The notes beneath the pieces were generated by a model that had not been told where the DNA came from, made no database searches, and saw only the letters and a list, made by a program, of their open reading frames with translations. This document shows, in pieces, positions 1 through 8,279 of a stretch of DNA of 64,000 bases. Origin of the DNA: Beijerinckiaceae bacterium (GTDB lineage Bacteria > Pseudomonadota > Alphaproteobacteria > Rhizobiales > Beijerinckiaceae); assembly GCA_947370975.1 (NCBI GenBank), contig CANBNG010000010.1:83198-147197 (forward strand). Reading direction: 5' to 3'. How positions within the stretch are numbered: position 1 is the first letter of the stretch; the number at the start of each line of letters is the position of its first letter. The position numbers and the translations under genes are program-made.

Positions 1-1007
1 CGGGCGGGGCTTTTGGACGTCGCTCCTCAAGCCATGATTTCGTGCGCCAGGCTGTGCTTGTCGCCAAGGAAATGCCGGGCACGCCGATCAAGCTGATCTG
101 GTCGCGCGAGCAGGACACGACGCATGGCACCTATCACCCGACCACCCAGTGCAAGCTCACTGGCGCGCTCGATGACAAGGGCAATGTGGTTGGCCTGCAT
201 ATGCGGATTTCCGGCCAATCGATTCTGGCAGGCCTGCGCCCCGAAGCGCTGGTGGAAGGCCGCGACCCCGGCACGTTCCAGGGCCTGAATGCACAGGGGC
301 CGGAAGGCCAGTTCGGCTATGACATTCCCAACGTGCTTGTCGACCATGCGATGCGCAATTCGCCGTTCCGTCCGGGCTTCTGGCGCGGCGTGAACAACAA
401 CCAGAACGCCATCTATCTCGAATGTTTCATGGACGAGATGGCCCATGCCGCCGGGCAGGATCCGCTGGAATTCCGCCGCAAGATGATGGCGAAGTTTCCC
501 AAGCACCTTGCCGTGCTCAATACGGTTGCGGAAAAGTCTGGCTGGGGCACGCCCACGGCTCCGGGCGTCTATCGCGGCATTTCCCAGCACATGGGCTATG
601 GCTCCTATGTCGCCGCCGTGGCGGAAGTCTCGGTGAGTGACAAGGGCGAGGTAAAGATCCACCGCATCGTCGCCGCAACCGACTGCGGCCATGTCGTCAA
701 TCCGCAGCAGGTCGCCGCCCAGATCGAAGGCTCGTTTGCCTATGGTCTCTCGGCGCTTCTCTACGGCGAGATGACGGCCAAGAACGGCCGCATGGAGCAG
801 GAAAACTTCGACACCTATGAAGTGATGAAAATGGCTGAAATGCCGCCCGTCGAATCCTACCCCGTACCCTCGGGCGGGTTCTGGGGCGGCGTTGGCGAGC
901 CGACCATTTTCGTCGCCGCACCGGCGGTGCTGAATGCGATCTTTGCCGCCACCGGCAAGCGGGTTCGCTCGATCCCGCTGAAGAACACCGACCTGCGCAA
1001 GGCCTGA
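1..1007 (+). CDS. Molybdopterin-binding subunit of a xanthine dehydrogenase/isoquinoline 1-oxidoreductase-type enzyme, C-terminal part
   Basis: The frame is open from the window edge (reading from base 3), so the true start lies outside. The visible 334 residues begin with GGAFGRR, which resembles the GGGFGRR motif of IorB-like aldehyde/isoquinoline oxidoreductase large subunits, and reach the GGVGEP motif near the C-terminus, whose Glu is the catalytic base in this family. The enzyme would hydroxylate a heterocycle or oxidise an aldehyde at a molybdenum cofactor; the substrate cannot be told from sequence. The stop is four bases before the next gene, a cytochrome c, so the two are probably co-transcribed and the cytochrome may accept electrons from it. 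The 2Fe-2S partner subunit is expected upstream, outside the window. Confidence 0.85.
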   Translation, partial: GGAFGRRSSSHDFVRQAVLVAKEMPGTPIKLIWSREQDTTHGTYHPTTQCKLTGALDDKGNVVGLHMRISGQSILAGLRPEALVEGRDPGTFQGLNAQGPEGQFGYDIPNVLVDHAMRNSPFRPGFWRGVNNNQNAIYLECFMDEMAHAAGQDPLEFRRKMMAKFPKHLAVLNTVAEKSGWGTPTAPGVYRGISQHMGYGSYVAAVAEVSVSDKGEVKIHRIVAATDCGHVVNPQQVAAQIEGSFAYGLSALLYGEMTAKNGRMEQENFDTYEVMKMAEMPPVESYPVPSGGFWGGVGEPTIFVAAPAVLNAIFAATGKRVRSIPLKNTDLRKA

Positions 1008-1011
1008 CGCC

Positions 1012-1332
1012 ATGCGCCAGCGAAAGACAGCCGTCTTCGCTCTCACGATCGGAGGAGCGCTCACAGCGCTCCTCCCCTTGTCTGGGGCCCAAGCCCAGAG
1101 CTTGCGCGATGTCAGCGCTGCGCCTGCGGGTGCGTCAGCCTGTCTTGGCTGCCATGGCGCGCGAGACACGAGCCTGCCCGCATTGTCTCCGCTTTCAGCT
1201 GCCGACATTGAAACCGCTATGGAGCAATTTCGCAGCGGCGCGCGCGAGGCCACCTTGATGACCCGCATCGCCAAAGGCTTCACACCCGAGGAAAGCAAGG
1301 CCATTGCGGCCTGGCTCAGCGTGGCGAAATGA
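1012..1332 (+). CDS. fccA: Small class I cytochrome c, probable cytochrome subunit of sulfide dehydrogenase
   Basis: This 106-residue protein has a Sec signal peptide ending near AQA (residue 28), one haem-binding site CLGCH at residues 44-48 and a likely distal Met ligand near residue 83 (TLMTRIAKGF). It ends with the helix (EESKAIAAWLS) usual for monohaem cytochromes next to flavocytochrome c sulfide dehydrogenase. Its stop overlaps the start of the flavoprotein gene by four bases (ATGA), which argues for a FccA-like partner that carries electrons from sulfide in the periplasm. It could instead, or also, serve the molybdoenzyme directly upstream. The diheme SoxE of Paracoccus is larger, so I do not call it SoxE. 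Confidence 0.75.
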   Translation: MRQRKTAVFALTIGGALTALLPLSGAQAQSLRDVSAAPAGASACLGCHGARDTSLPALSPLSAADIETAMEQFRSGAREATLMTRIAKGFTPEESKAIAAWLSVAK

Positions 1333-2597
1333 ACCTGTCGCAGCCCTCCCGCCGCATGGTGCTGGCAAGCGCCGCCGCCACGGCCGCAGTGACTTTTGCG
1401 TCCCCGGCGCTGGCGCAAGGCGCAGCGCGGGTTGTTGTCATCGGCGGTGGTTATGCAGGGGCGACCTGCGCGCGCTTTCTGCAACGCGAAGGCCTTGAGG
1501 TCACGCTCATCGAGCCGAGCGCGAGTTATATTTCCTGCCCCTTCAGCAATGCCGTGATCGCAGGCTTGCGCGATATGGCGCAGCAGAGCTTCACCTATGA
1601 GGCGATTGAGCGGCAGGGCGTGCGCATCGCGCGCCAGGCGGCAATTCGCATCGACCGCGCCGCACGCAATGTGACGCTCGCCGACGGCAGCGTGCTTGCC
1701 TATGACCGGCTTGTGCTGGCGCCGGGCATCGACATGCGCTTCGACGCGCTGCCGGGCTATGATATGGCGGCGAGCGAACGTCTTCCCCATGCGTGGAAAG
1801 CGGGCCCGCAGACCTTGCTGTTGCGCGCCCAGCTCGAGGCCATGGAGGATGGCGGCACGGTCATCATTTCCGCCCCCGCCAATCCCTTCCGCTGTCCGCC
1901 CGGTCCCTATGAGCGCGCGAGCCTGATCGCCCATTATCTCAAGACGAAAAAACCGCGCTCCAAGCTGCTAATCCTCGATACCAAAGATGCCTTTTCAAAA
2001 CAGGGACTTTTCACAGCCGCGTGGAAAGAGCTCTACGGCGATATGGTGGAATGGGTCGGCCTGTCGGGCGGCGGCAAGGTGGTGGAAGTCAAGGCGGACG
2101 AAAAAATCTTTGTCACGGAATTTGGCGAACATCGCGCCGATGTCGGCAATGTCATTCCCCCGCAGCGCGCAGGCCGCATCGCCATCGAGTCCGGCATCGC
2201 CGACCAAACCGGGTGGTGCCCGATCGATCCCGTGACCTTCGAGGCGCGCGCGCAAGCTGGCATTCATGTCATCGGAGATGCCGCGATTGCGGGCGGCATG
2301 CCGAAATCGGCTTTCGCCGCCAATGCACAGGCCAAAGCCTGCGCGCAGGCGGTTGCCTTGATGCTGCGCGGCGCGCAGGCGCCCGAACCCAAACTCATCA
2401 ACACCTGCTATTCGCTGGTCGCGCCCGATTACGGCATTTCGGTTGCAGGCGTCTATGCGCCGGCAAAGGGGCTGCTCACCGATATTGCGGGCGCTGGCGG
2501 CGTGAGCCCGGCCAATGCATCACGCGCGGTGCGCGCAGCCGAAGCGCGTTTCGCGGATGGTTGGTACAAGACCATCACCAGCGAAGTGTTCGGTTGA
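1329..2597 (+). CDS. soxF: Flavocytochrome c sulfide dehydrogenase flavoprotein subunit (SoxF/FccB)
   Basis: The protein has 422 residues. A Tat-type leader (SRRMVLAS near residue 8) ends around ALAQ at residue 30. An FAD-binding Rossmann motif VVVIGGGYAG (36-45) follows, and C70 in the YISCPFSN context matches the cysteine that binds FAD covalently in Chromatium FccB. C189 and C360 sit where the redox-active disulfide of the family lies, and the C-terminal third matches the FCSD flavin-binding domain. It should oxidise sulfide (or a protein-bound sulfane) in the periplasm and pass electrons to the cytochrome encoded just upstream. The coupled position before soxX-soxY-soxZ-soxA places it in a sulfur-oxidation operon. 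Confidence 0.9.
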   Translation: MNLSQPSRRMVLASAAATAAVTFASPALAQGAARVVVIGGGYAGATCARFLQREGLEVTLIEPSASYISCPFSNAVIAGLRDMAQQSFTYEAIERQGVRIARQAAIRIDRAARNVTLADGSVLAYDRLVLAPGIDMRFDALPGYDMAASERLPHAWKAGPQTLLLRAQLEAMEDGGTVIISAPANPFRCPPGPYERASLIAHYLKTKKPRSKLLILDTKDAFSKQGLFTAAWKELYGDMVEWVGLSGGGKVVEVKADEKIFVTEFGEHRADVGNVIPPQRAGRIAIESGIADQTGWCPIDPVTFEARAQAGIHVIGDAAIAGGMPKSAFAANAQAKACAQAVALMLRGAQAPEPKLINTCYSLVAPDYGISVAGVYAPAKGLLTDIAGAGGVSPANASRAVRAAEARFADGWYKTITSEVFG

Positions 2598-2601
2598 GCC
2601 C

Positions 2602-3063
2602 ATGCGCGCTCCTGCGGCCTTTCTTGCATTGGCATTTCTGCCCGGTCCCTGTCAGGCCGCAGAGCTTGTGCAATACCAGATCGAGAATGGCGAGATCCGC
2701 GCGTCCCTCACCGGCCAGCCCGGAAATCCGGTGCGGGGCCGCGCCATTGTTGCCGAGCGGCAAAAGGGCCTGTGTCTGCTCTGCCATACGGGGTCGTTTC
2801 CTGAAGAGCGGTTTCAGGGCGATCTTGCGCCGACCCTTGCTGGGGTTGGCGCGCGGATGAGCGAGGGGCAATTGCGCCTGCGCATGGTCGATGGCACGAA
2901 AGTGAACGGGCAGACGATCATGCCGCCCTATTATCGGATCGACGGGCTCGCGCGCGTGGCCCCCGCTTTTCGCGGGAAGACCTTGCTGAACGCGCCAGAG
3001 ATTGAAGATGTGGTTGCCTATCTGCGCACATTGCGCGACGACGATGCAGGGCAAAGCAAATGA
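2602..3063 (+). CDS. soxX: Sulfur oxidation c-type cytochrome SoxX
   Basis: This 153-residue protein has a signal peptide cut near QAA (residue 20), one haem site CLLCH at 58-62 and a distal Met (M107) in the TIMPPYY segment typical of SoxX. SoxX pairs with SoxA to form the SoxAX cytochrome that attaches thiosulfate or sulfide to the SoxYZ carrier. I chose the ATG at 2602, four bases after the soxF stop, because it gives a clean signal peptide; an upstream in-frame start at 2515 would lie within soxF. The stop overlaps the soxY start. Confidence 0.9.
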   Translation: MRAPAAFLALAFLPGPCQAAELVQYQIENGEIRASLTGQPGNPVRGRAIVAERQKGLCLLCHTGSFPEERFQGDLAPTLAGVGARMSEGQLRLRMVDGTKVNGQTIMPPYYRIDGLARVAPAFRGKTLLNAPEIEDVVAYLRTLRDDDAGQSK

Positions 3064-3527
3064 ATGGCGGCTTGATGAGAAGCGCAACAACACGGCGTAA
3101 CGCACTCGCGCTTGGTCTGGGCGCATTGACGATCACGCTCACGCGCCCGGCGCGCGCAACGCCCGAGATCATGGAACAGGCGATCAAGGCCTTTACAGGC
3201 GGCAAGCGCGTGCAAGAGGGCCGCGTGACATTCGACATCAGCCTGCTCGTCGAGAACGGCAATTCGGTGCCCTTTAGCGTCCTTGTGGAAAGCCCGATGA
3301 CAAAGGCAGATCACGTCACGCGCATCGGCATTTTCAACGAGAAGAATCCCCTGCCCGATGTGGCGATCTTCACACTGACGCCACGCTGCGGGCGCGCTTC
3401 GGTCGCCTCGCGCATGCGCCTCAACGACACACAATTCATCACCGCAATCGCAGAACTGTCCGATGGCTCCTATTGGAGCGCGGTCAGCGAAGTCATCGTC
3501 ACCTTGCCAGCCTGCGTGGAGGACTAG
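3060..3527 (+). CDS. soxY: Sulfur carrier protein SoxY with an atypical C-terminus
   Basis: The protein has 155 residues, with a twin-arginine leader (TTRRNALALGLG, 10-21) followed by a SoxY-type immunoglobulin-like domain. In canonical SoxY the chain ends in Gly-Gly-Cys-Gly-Gly, whose Cys carries the sulfur intermediates on a flexible arm. Here the end reads TLPACVED: a Cys is kept at position 152, but the flanking glycines are replaced by Pro-Ala before and Val-Glu-Asp after. The start overlaps the soxX stop (ATGA), and soxZ follows after four bases. The Cys can still be the carrier residue, but the arm would be stiffer and end in acidic residues. Family assignment is firm; the functional effect is inference. 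Confidence 0.88.
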   Translation: MNGGLMRSATTRRNALALGLGALTITLTRPARATPEIMEQAIKAFTGGKRVQEGRVTFDISLLVENGNSVPFSVLVESPMTKADHVTRIGIFNEKNPLPDVAIFTLTPRCGRASVASRMRLNDTQFITAIAELSDGSYWSAVSEVIVTLPACVED

Positions 3528-3531
3528 AGCC

Positions 3532-3852
3532 ATGGCGCGCGCGCTCATAAATGTTCCGGCCAAGGCCAAACGCGGCGAGATCATAGAGATCAAGACGCTG
3601 ATGGCGCATCCGATGGAGACGGGCTTTCGCACCGGAGTCGACGGCAAGCTTGTGCCGCGCGACATCATCACGCAATTCGTCTGCACCTATAATGGCGAGG
3701 TCGTTTTCTCGGCCGAGCTCTTCCCGGCGATTACAGCCAACCCGTTCCTTGCCTTCACCACCATCGCGACCGAAAGCGGCGCGCTCGTGTTCAGCTGGAC
3801 TGACAATCACGGGCAGACCCAGGTACAGACAGCGCCGATCCATGTGGAATGA
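3532..3852 (+). CDS. soxZ: Thiosulfate oxidation carrier complex subunit SoxZ
   Basis: This 106-residue protein has no signal peptide, as usual for SoxZ, which is exported bound to SoxY through the SoxY Tat signal. It shows the family pattern: N-terminal PAKAKRGEIIEIKTLMAHPMETG, then a beta-sandwich ending in FSWTDNHGQ. SoxZ is the structural partner of the SoxY carrier. The ATG at 3532 follows the soxY stop by four bases, and the 3' end overlaps soxA by 11 bases, so translation is probably coupled. Confidence 0.92.
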   Translation: MARALINVPAKAKRGEIIEIKTLMAHPMETGFRTGVDGKLVPRDIITQFVCTYNGEVVFSAELFPAITANPFLAFTTIATESGALVFSWTDNHGQTQVQTAPIHVE

Positions 3853-4612
3853 ACTGCGCAGCGCAGGTGTCATTGCGGCGCTGGCGCTCTGCGCAGGCGC
3901 GCGGGCAGAGGATGCGCGCCGCTCGGGCTTCGATGATATGGGCCCGGGAACACAGGCCATGCAGCGCGAGGACAGCTCCAATCCCGGCATGTTGAGCGCG
4001 CTGGAGGGCGAGAGCCTCTGGAGCGCGCCGGCAGGCCCCGCGCAAACATCCTGTGCGAGCTGCCACGGCGAGGCCAGCGCCAGCATGAAGGGCGTGGCCG
4101 CCCGCTATCCCGCCTTCGACACAGCCAGCCAGCGCCCGCTCGATCTCGCAGGCCGAATCTCGCAATGCCGCGACCAGCGCCAGCAGGCCGGGCCCCTGCC
4201 CCGCGAAAGCCGCGAGCTGGTGGCGCTGACGACTTATGTCGGCCTGCAATCGCGCGGGCAGCCCATCGCCCCGCCAGAGGACGCGCGACTGACGCCCTTT
4301 CGCGACGCCGGCAAGGCGCTCTATTCCCAGCGTATGGGCCAGCTCAATTTCTCCTGTGCCCAATGCCATGATGAGAACGCGGGCGGGCATTTGGGCGCAG
4401 CGCTCATTCCACAGGCCCACCCGACCGGCTACCCGCTCTACAGGCTCGAATGGCAGGCCACCGGCTCCCTCCAGCGCCGCTTGCGCAATTGCATGATCGG
4501 CACACGGGCCGAGCCGTTTACCTATGGCGGGCTCGAATATATCGAGCTTGAGCTTTTCCTGATGCAGCGGGCCGCCGGCATGGCGATCGAGACTCCTGCT
4601 GTCCGTCCCTGA
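3842..4612 (+). CDS. soxA: Diheme cytochrome SoxA
   Basis: The protein has 256 residues with a signal peptide ending near ARA (residue 22). Two haem sites are visible, CASCH at 71-75 and CAQCH at 172-176. C109 (ISQCRDQ) and C217 (RNCMIGTR) match the distal cysteine ligands; the second corresponds to the active-site cysteine persulfide in known SoxA. Together with SoxX it should couple a reduced sulfur compound to SoxY. The start at 3842 lies inside the soxZ end. This is the last gene of the operon seen here; soxB (sulfate thiohydrolase) and soxCD are absent from the window. Confidence 0.92.
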   Translation: MWNELRSAGVIAALALCAGARAEDARRSGFDDMGPGTQAMQREDSSNPGMLSALEGESLWSAPAGPAQTSCASCHGEASASMKGVAARYPAFDTASQRPLDLAGRISQCRDQRQQAGPLPRESRELVALTTYVGLQSRGQPIAPPEDARLTPFRDAGKALYSQRMGQLNFSCAQCHDENAGGHLGAALIPQAHPTGYPLYRLEWQATGSLQRRLRNCMIGTRAEPFTYGGLEYIELELFLMQRAAGMAIETPAVRP

Positions 4613-4720
4613 GTTTTTGAAGCCGCGGGGTTAGACTTTTGTCTGTGTCTGTGCCAGTCATCATCAGCGCTGAGGCTGGACACAGATCCGGCCACGAACG
4701 TTGAAAACACAGGGTTGAAA

Positions 4721-5755
4721 ATGAATTTCCGTATTGCTTCGATTGCCGGCGCATTTGGATTTTTCGCCGCGTTCACGAGCCTTCCGGCGCAGGCGCAGAC
4801 GGCTGTCGAAAGCTTCTACAAGGGCAAGCAGATCGATCTCGTGATCGGTTATACGCCGGGCGGGGGCTACGACACTTACGCCCGCCTCGTCGCGCGCCAC
4901 ATGATCAATTTCATCCCCGGTGCGCCCAGCATCATCCCGCGCAACATGCCGGGCGGCGGTTCGCGCGTGGCCACCGCCTATGTCTTCAGAATCGCCCCCA
5001 AGGACGGTTCGGTGCTGGCCACCGCCGACCAGTCGCTCTCGCTCCAGCAGGCTGTGGGCGACAAGACGATCCAGTTCGACACGACCAAGCTGATCTATAT
5101 CGGCAACCCGAGCGCCGAGAACAACGTCACGGCGACCTGGTTCACCTCGGGCATCAAGACCATCGAGGATGCGATGGCCAAGGAAGCGCCCATGGGCGCG
5201 ACCGGCGGCTCCACCTCCTCGCAATATCCCAAGGCGATGAACGCGCTGATCGGGACCAAATTCAAGATCATCCTCGGCTATCCGGGCGGCAACGACATCA
5301 ATCTCGCCATGGAAAAGGGCGAGGTTGCGGGCCGTGGGTCGAATTCCTGGGCGTCTTACAAATCCACCCGCCCCGATTGGCTACGTGACAAGAAGATCAA
5401 CATTCTCGTCCAGATCGGCCTGCGCAAGGCTCCCGACCTGCCGGACGTGCCGCTGCTGATGGACCTCGCCAAGACTGAGTCTGACCGCGCGGTTCTGAAG
5501 CTTCTCTCGTCGCCCGCCACAATCGGGCGTCCCATCTTCACGACGCCGGGCGTGCCCGAAGAGCGCGTGAAGGCTTTGCGCGCGGCTTTCGACCAGATGG
5601 TCAAGGATCCTGCCTTCGTCGAGGACGCCAAGCGCGCCGGTATGGAACTCGATCCGGTCTCGGGCGAGGAGCTGCAGAAGATCGTCACTGAAATTATGGC
5701 CACGCCGAAGGAGACAGCCGACAGGCTCGCCTCTATTATCGGCGAACTTCAATAA
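4721..5755 (+). CDS. Tripartite tricarboxylate transporter-family substrate-binding protein (Bug/TctC)
   Basis: This 344-residue periplasmic protein has a signal peptide ending at AQA (near residue 26). The GYTPGGGYDTYARLVARHM and PGGGSRVATAYV segments are typical of the Bug/TctC fold, in which a carboxylated ligand sits between two lobes. No TctA/TctB membrane genes are adjacent, as is common for orphan Bug proteins. The ATG at 4721 gives the usual leader; a TTG two codons upstream also reads in frame. The bicupin gene follows after 33 bases, so the ligand may be the bicupin's substrate or a related acid. Confidence 0.85.
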   Translation: MNFRIASIAGAFGFFAAFTSLPAQAQTAVESFYKGKQIDLVIGYTPGGGYDTYARLVARHMINFIPGAPSIIPRNMPGGGSRVATAYVFRIAPKDGSVLATADQSLSLQQAVGDKTIQFDTTKLIYIGNPSAENNVTATWFTSGIKTIEDAMAKEAPMGATGGSTSSQYPKAMNALIGTKFKIILGYPGGNDINLAMEKGEVAGRGSNSWASYKSTRPDWLRDKKINILVQIGLRKAPDLPDVPLLMDLAKTESDRAVLKLLSSPATIGRPIFTTPGVPEERVKALRAAFDQMVKDPAFVEDAKRAGMELDPVSGEELQKIVTEIMATPKETADRLASIIGELQ

Positions 5756-5788
5756 GTAAACTTCATAAGAAAGAGGAGAAACACCCCC

Positions 5789-7024
5789 ATGCCGCATGAT
5801 CCCAACGACAAGGACGGCGTCCAGCATTGGCATGAGCCCTCGGGCACGCGCAAGGCGGGCTTCGGCGAGTTCAAGAAGCAGCCGACGCCCTATGATGCCT
5901 GGATGGAAGCTGAAGGCCTCCCGGTTTTCCGCGGCATCGGCATCAGCAAGGTGCAGGATCTCCCGCTCCACAATTGGAAGCGCCGCGGCGGCAAGGGCCA
6001 TTTTATCCAGCTTTACGGCACGGAAACGAAATGGGGCTGCTACGTCGTTGAAGTGCCGCCCGGTGGCGCGCTGAACCCCGAGAAGCACATGTACGAGGAA
6101 ATCGTCCTCGTCGTGGAAGGCCGCGGCACGACCGAGGTCTGGCAGGAAGGCGACACGAAGAAGCTCGTGTTCGAATGGCAGAAGGGCTCGATGTTCTCGA
6201 TCCCGATGAACGCCTGGTATCGCCACGTCAACGCGACCTCGGGCGGCGCGCTGCTGCTCGCAGGCACGACGGCGCCCAATGTGATGAACCAGCTCAACAG
6301 CGTTGAAGCCGTGTTCAACAACCCCTTCGTCTTCCGCGATCGGTTCAGCGGCGACGAGGACTTCTTCAAGCCCAAGGACGAAATCTCGCCCGATCCGGTG
6401 CGTGGCCTCGCCCAGCGCAAGACGAACTTCATCCCCGACGTCATCAATTGCGAACTCCCGCTCGATAACCGCCGTTCGGTTGGCTATCGCCGCGTCGAGC
6501 CCGCAATGACGAACAATGTGTTCTACTTCTGGATCGGCCAGCACGAGAATGGCCGCTATTCCAAGGGCCATGCACATACTTCGGCCGCCGTGCTCATCTG
6601 CCTCAAGGGCAAGGGCTATACCTACAGCTGGCCCGAGCGTTGCGGCGAGCGTCCGTGGGAAAACGGCTTCGCCGACCAGATCAACCGCCTCGATTACGAG
6701 CCCGTCGGTCTCGTCACCGCGGCGCCCGGCGGCGCGCGCTGGTATCACCAGCACTTCTCCGTCTCGAAGGAAGACTTCCGTCTCAGCGCATGGTTTGGCC
6801 CGCATAACCCCGGCCGCGACCCCGGCGCGCCAGGCGAGAAGCACACCGATTACACGGCCATCGACGTCAATCAGGGCGGCACGGCCATTCCTTACTGGAT
6901 GGAAGATCCCTACATCCGCAAGGAATATGAAGAGACCCTGAAGCAGAACGGCGTCGACTGCCGCATGGATCCGAGCTGGTATGAAAAGCAGGCGGACGCG
7001 GACACAAAGAAGACGGTTGTCTAA
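5789..7024 (+). CDS. Two-cupin-domain protein of unknown substrate
   Basis: The protein has 411 residues without a signal peptide. Two cupin barrels can be seen. The first has PGGALNPEKHMYEEIVLVVEG (near residues 90-110) and the second has GHAHTSAAVLICLKGKG (near 263-280). Both have the His/Glu spacing of a metal-binding cupin motif, though the second lacks a clear Glu at the usual place. The general layout resembles bicupin ring-cleaving dioxygenases, but I cannot name a substrate. A good ribosome site (AAAGAGGAGAAA) precedes the ATG, and a strong terminator follows directly. It probably forms a two-gene unit with the upstream Bug protein. Confidence 0.75.
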   Translation: MPHDPNDKDGVQHWHEPSGTRKAGFGEFKKQPTPYDAWMEAEGLPVFRGIGISKVQDLPLHNWKRRGGKGHFIQLYGTETKWGCYVVEVPPGGALNPEKHMYEEIVLVVEGRGTTEVWQEGDTKKLVFEWQKGSMFSIPMNAWYRHVNATSGGALLLAGTTAPNVMNQLNSVEAVFNNPFVFRDRFSGDEDFFKPKDEISPDPVRGLAQRKTNFIPDVINCELPLDNRRSVGYRRVEPAMTNNVFYFWIGQHENGRYSKGHAHTSAAVLICLKGKGYTYSWPERCGERPWENGFADQINRLDYEPVGLVTAAPGGARWYHQHFSVSKEDFRLSAWFGPHNPGRDPGAPGEKHTDYTAIDVNQGGTAIPYWMEDPYIRKEYEETLKQNGVDCRMDPSWYEKQADADTKKTVV

Positions 7025-7031
7025 GGAATGC

Positions 7032-7060
7032 AAAAAGGCCCCGGAAACGGGGCCTTTTTT
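7032..7060 (+). terminator. Intrinsic terminator after the bicupin gene
   Basis: A GC-rich stem (GGCCCCG / CGGGGCC, loop GAAA) is preceded by five A and followed by six T. It starts eight bases after the bicupin stop codon. The A/T tracts on both sides mean it could act on either strand. Confidence 0.92.
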
Positions 7061-7071
7061 ATGCTTGGCCT

Positions 7072-7130
7072 CGTCATTGCGAGGAGCAAAGCGACGCGGC
7101 AATCCATCTTTGCCGCCAGATGGAATGACG
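7072..7130. repeat. REP-like palindromic intergenic element
   Basis: The element begins CGTCATTGCGAGGAGC and ends AATGACG, with outer arms CGTCATT/AATGACG and an inner hairpin (CCATCT/AGATGG). It resembles the short palindromic repeats scattered between genes of many Hyphomicrobiales. It lies between two convergent genes. Confidence 0.7.
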
Positions 7131-7141
7131 ACCCATCCGTC

Positions 7142-7903
7142 CTAAACCAACACCCCGCCCCTGAACACACTCAGCCGGCCAAGCGGCAATTGGCTCCACA
7201 CTTCATCGCGCGTCAGTGGATTGCTCGCAATCACCGCCACGCGATCGTCGGGCGTTGTCACTTGCGAGAAGTCGATGCGCAGATCCTCATCCACAAGCGT
7301 CGCCACGCCAAAGGGCGCTTTGCGGACGATGTAGAACAAGGTCTTCGTGCAAAAGGCATAGAGGCTGCGGCCTTCGCTCAGCAGCACATTGAACACGCCG
7401 AGCCTGGCGAGTTCCAGGCACAAGGCCTCAAGCGCGCGGTCAAGCACGGCGGGAGCGGGCAGCGAGGCAAACCGCTCGCGCAATTGTCCCGCCAGCCAGC
7501 AGAACGCATGTTCGCTGTCGGTCGCGCCAATCGGCTGATAGAGGCCAAGCGGCCATTTCTTCACGCCCTTCAACTGGCCGTTATGGGCGAAGGTGAAAGC
7601 GCGGCCCCAGATTTCGCGGGTGAAGGGATGGGTGTTTTCCAGCGCCACCTTGCCGCGATTGGCGCGGCGCACATGGGCAATGACGATCTCGCTTTTCAAC
7701 GGATAATCGCGCAGCAGGCGGGCAATTTCGGAATGCGCACTGGGTTGGGGATCGTGAAAAGTGCGCGCGCCGCGCCCTTCATAAAAGGCAATGCCCCAGC
7801 CATCGCGATGCGGGCCCGTGCCGCCGCCGCGCCTGGCGAGCGCCGCAAAGCTGAAGCGGATGTCGGTCGGGACATTCGCATTCATGCCGAGAAGTTCACA
7901 CAT
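7142..7903 (-). CDS. Class II glutamine amidotransferase of the YafJ type
   Basis: This 253-residue protein starts MCELLGMN, so Cys2 becomes the N-terminal nucleophile of an Ntn-type glutaminase domain after Met removal. The RRGGGTGPHRDGWGIAFY and HVRRANRG segments bind glutamine in this family, and FAHNGQLKG is a further conserved block. It is a stand-alone glutaminase domain like E. coli YafJ, whose ammonia acceptor is unknown. It faces the upstream bicupin gene across the terminator and REP element, and is cytoplasmic. Confidence 0.88.
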   Translation of the reverse strand: MCELLGMNANVPTDIRFSFAALARRGGGTGPHRDGWGIAFYEGRGARTFHDPQPSAHSEIARLLRDYPLKSEIVIAHVRRANRGKVALENTHPFTREIWGRAFTFAHNGQLKGVKKWPLGLYQPIGATDSEHAFCWLAGQLRERFASLPAPAVLDRALEALCLELARLGVFNVLLSEGRSLYAFCTKTLFYIVRKAPFGVATLVDEDLRIDFSQVTTPDDRVAVIASNPLTRDEVWSQLPLGRLSVFRGGVLV

Positions 7904-7987
7904 CGCGCGCTTGCCCCAATGCCCTTGCCGCAGGCTTTAGCAAGGTGCGCGCGGCAAGGAAAGCACTGGCAGGCGCAGGCGGCGGCG

Positions 7988-8272
7988 CTAAAGCCGTGAG
8001 TCGTCCAATGTGTTGCTGACGCCGCGACGGCCCGCGACCATGTTCCAGATGGCAAGCACGACCAGCGCGCCCACGACAGCCCCGATGAGACCGGCGCGAT
8101 CATTGACGCCATACCAGCCAATCGCCTGGCCAAGCCAGGTCGCGACCACGGCGCCGACCACGCCAAGCAGTGCTGTCATGATGAAGCCGCTCGGCTCATT
8201 GGGAGCGCGCGAAATGAGGCGGGCGATCACGCCCGCCACGAGACCGATGATGATGGTCCAGATCAAACCCAT
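7988..8272 (-). CDS. GlsB/YeaQ/YmgE-family stress response membrane protein
   Basis: This 94-residue protein has three hydrophobic segments (roughly 2-20, 29-48 and 61-80). The glycine-rich GLIAG-type pattern (IIIGLVAGVIARLI, MTALLGVVGAVVATWLG, IGAVVGALVVLAIWNMVAGRR) is diagnostic of the transglycosylase-associated/GlsB family. The role is poorly defined and is linked to envelope or general stress in other bacteria. An inverted repeat separates it from the helicase gene on the same strand. Confidence 0.85.
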   Translation of the reverse strand: MGLIWTIIIGLVAGVIARLISRAPNEPSGFIMTALLGVVGAVVATWLGQAIGWYGVNDRAGLIGAVVGALVVLAIWNMVAGRRGVSNTLDDSRL

Positions 8273-8279
8273 GCCCGTC

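Noticed and set aside
27..1934. Long minus-strand open frame (635 codons) across the molybdoenzyme, cytochrome and soxF genes
   Set aside because: It lies antisense to well-supported genes, is rich in Arg/Ala/His as expected for a GC-rich shadow frame, and shows no family motif.
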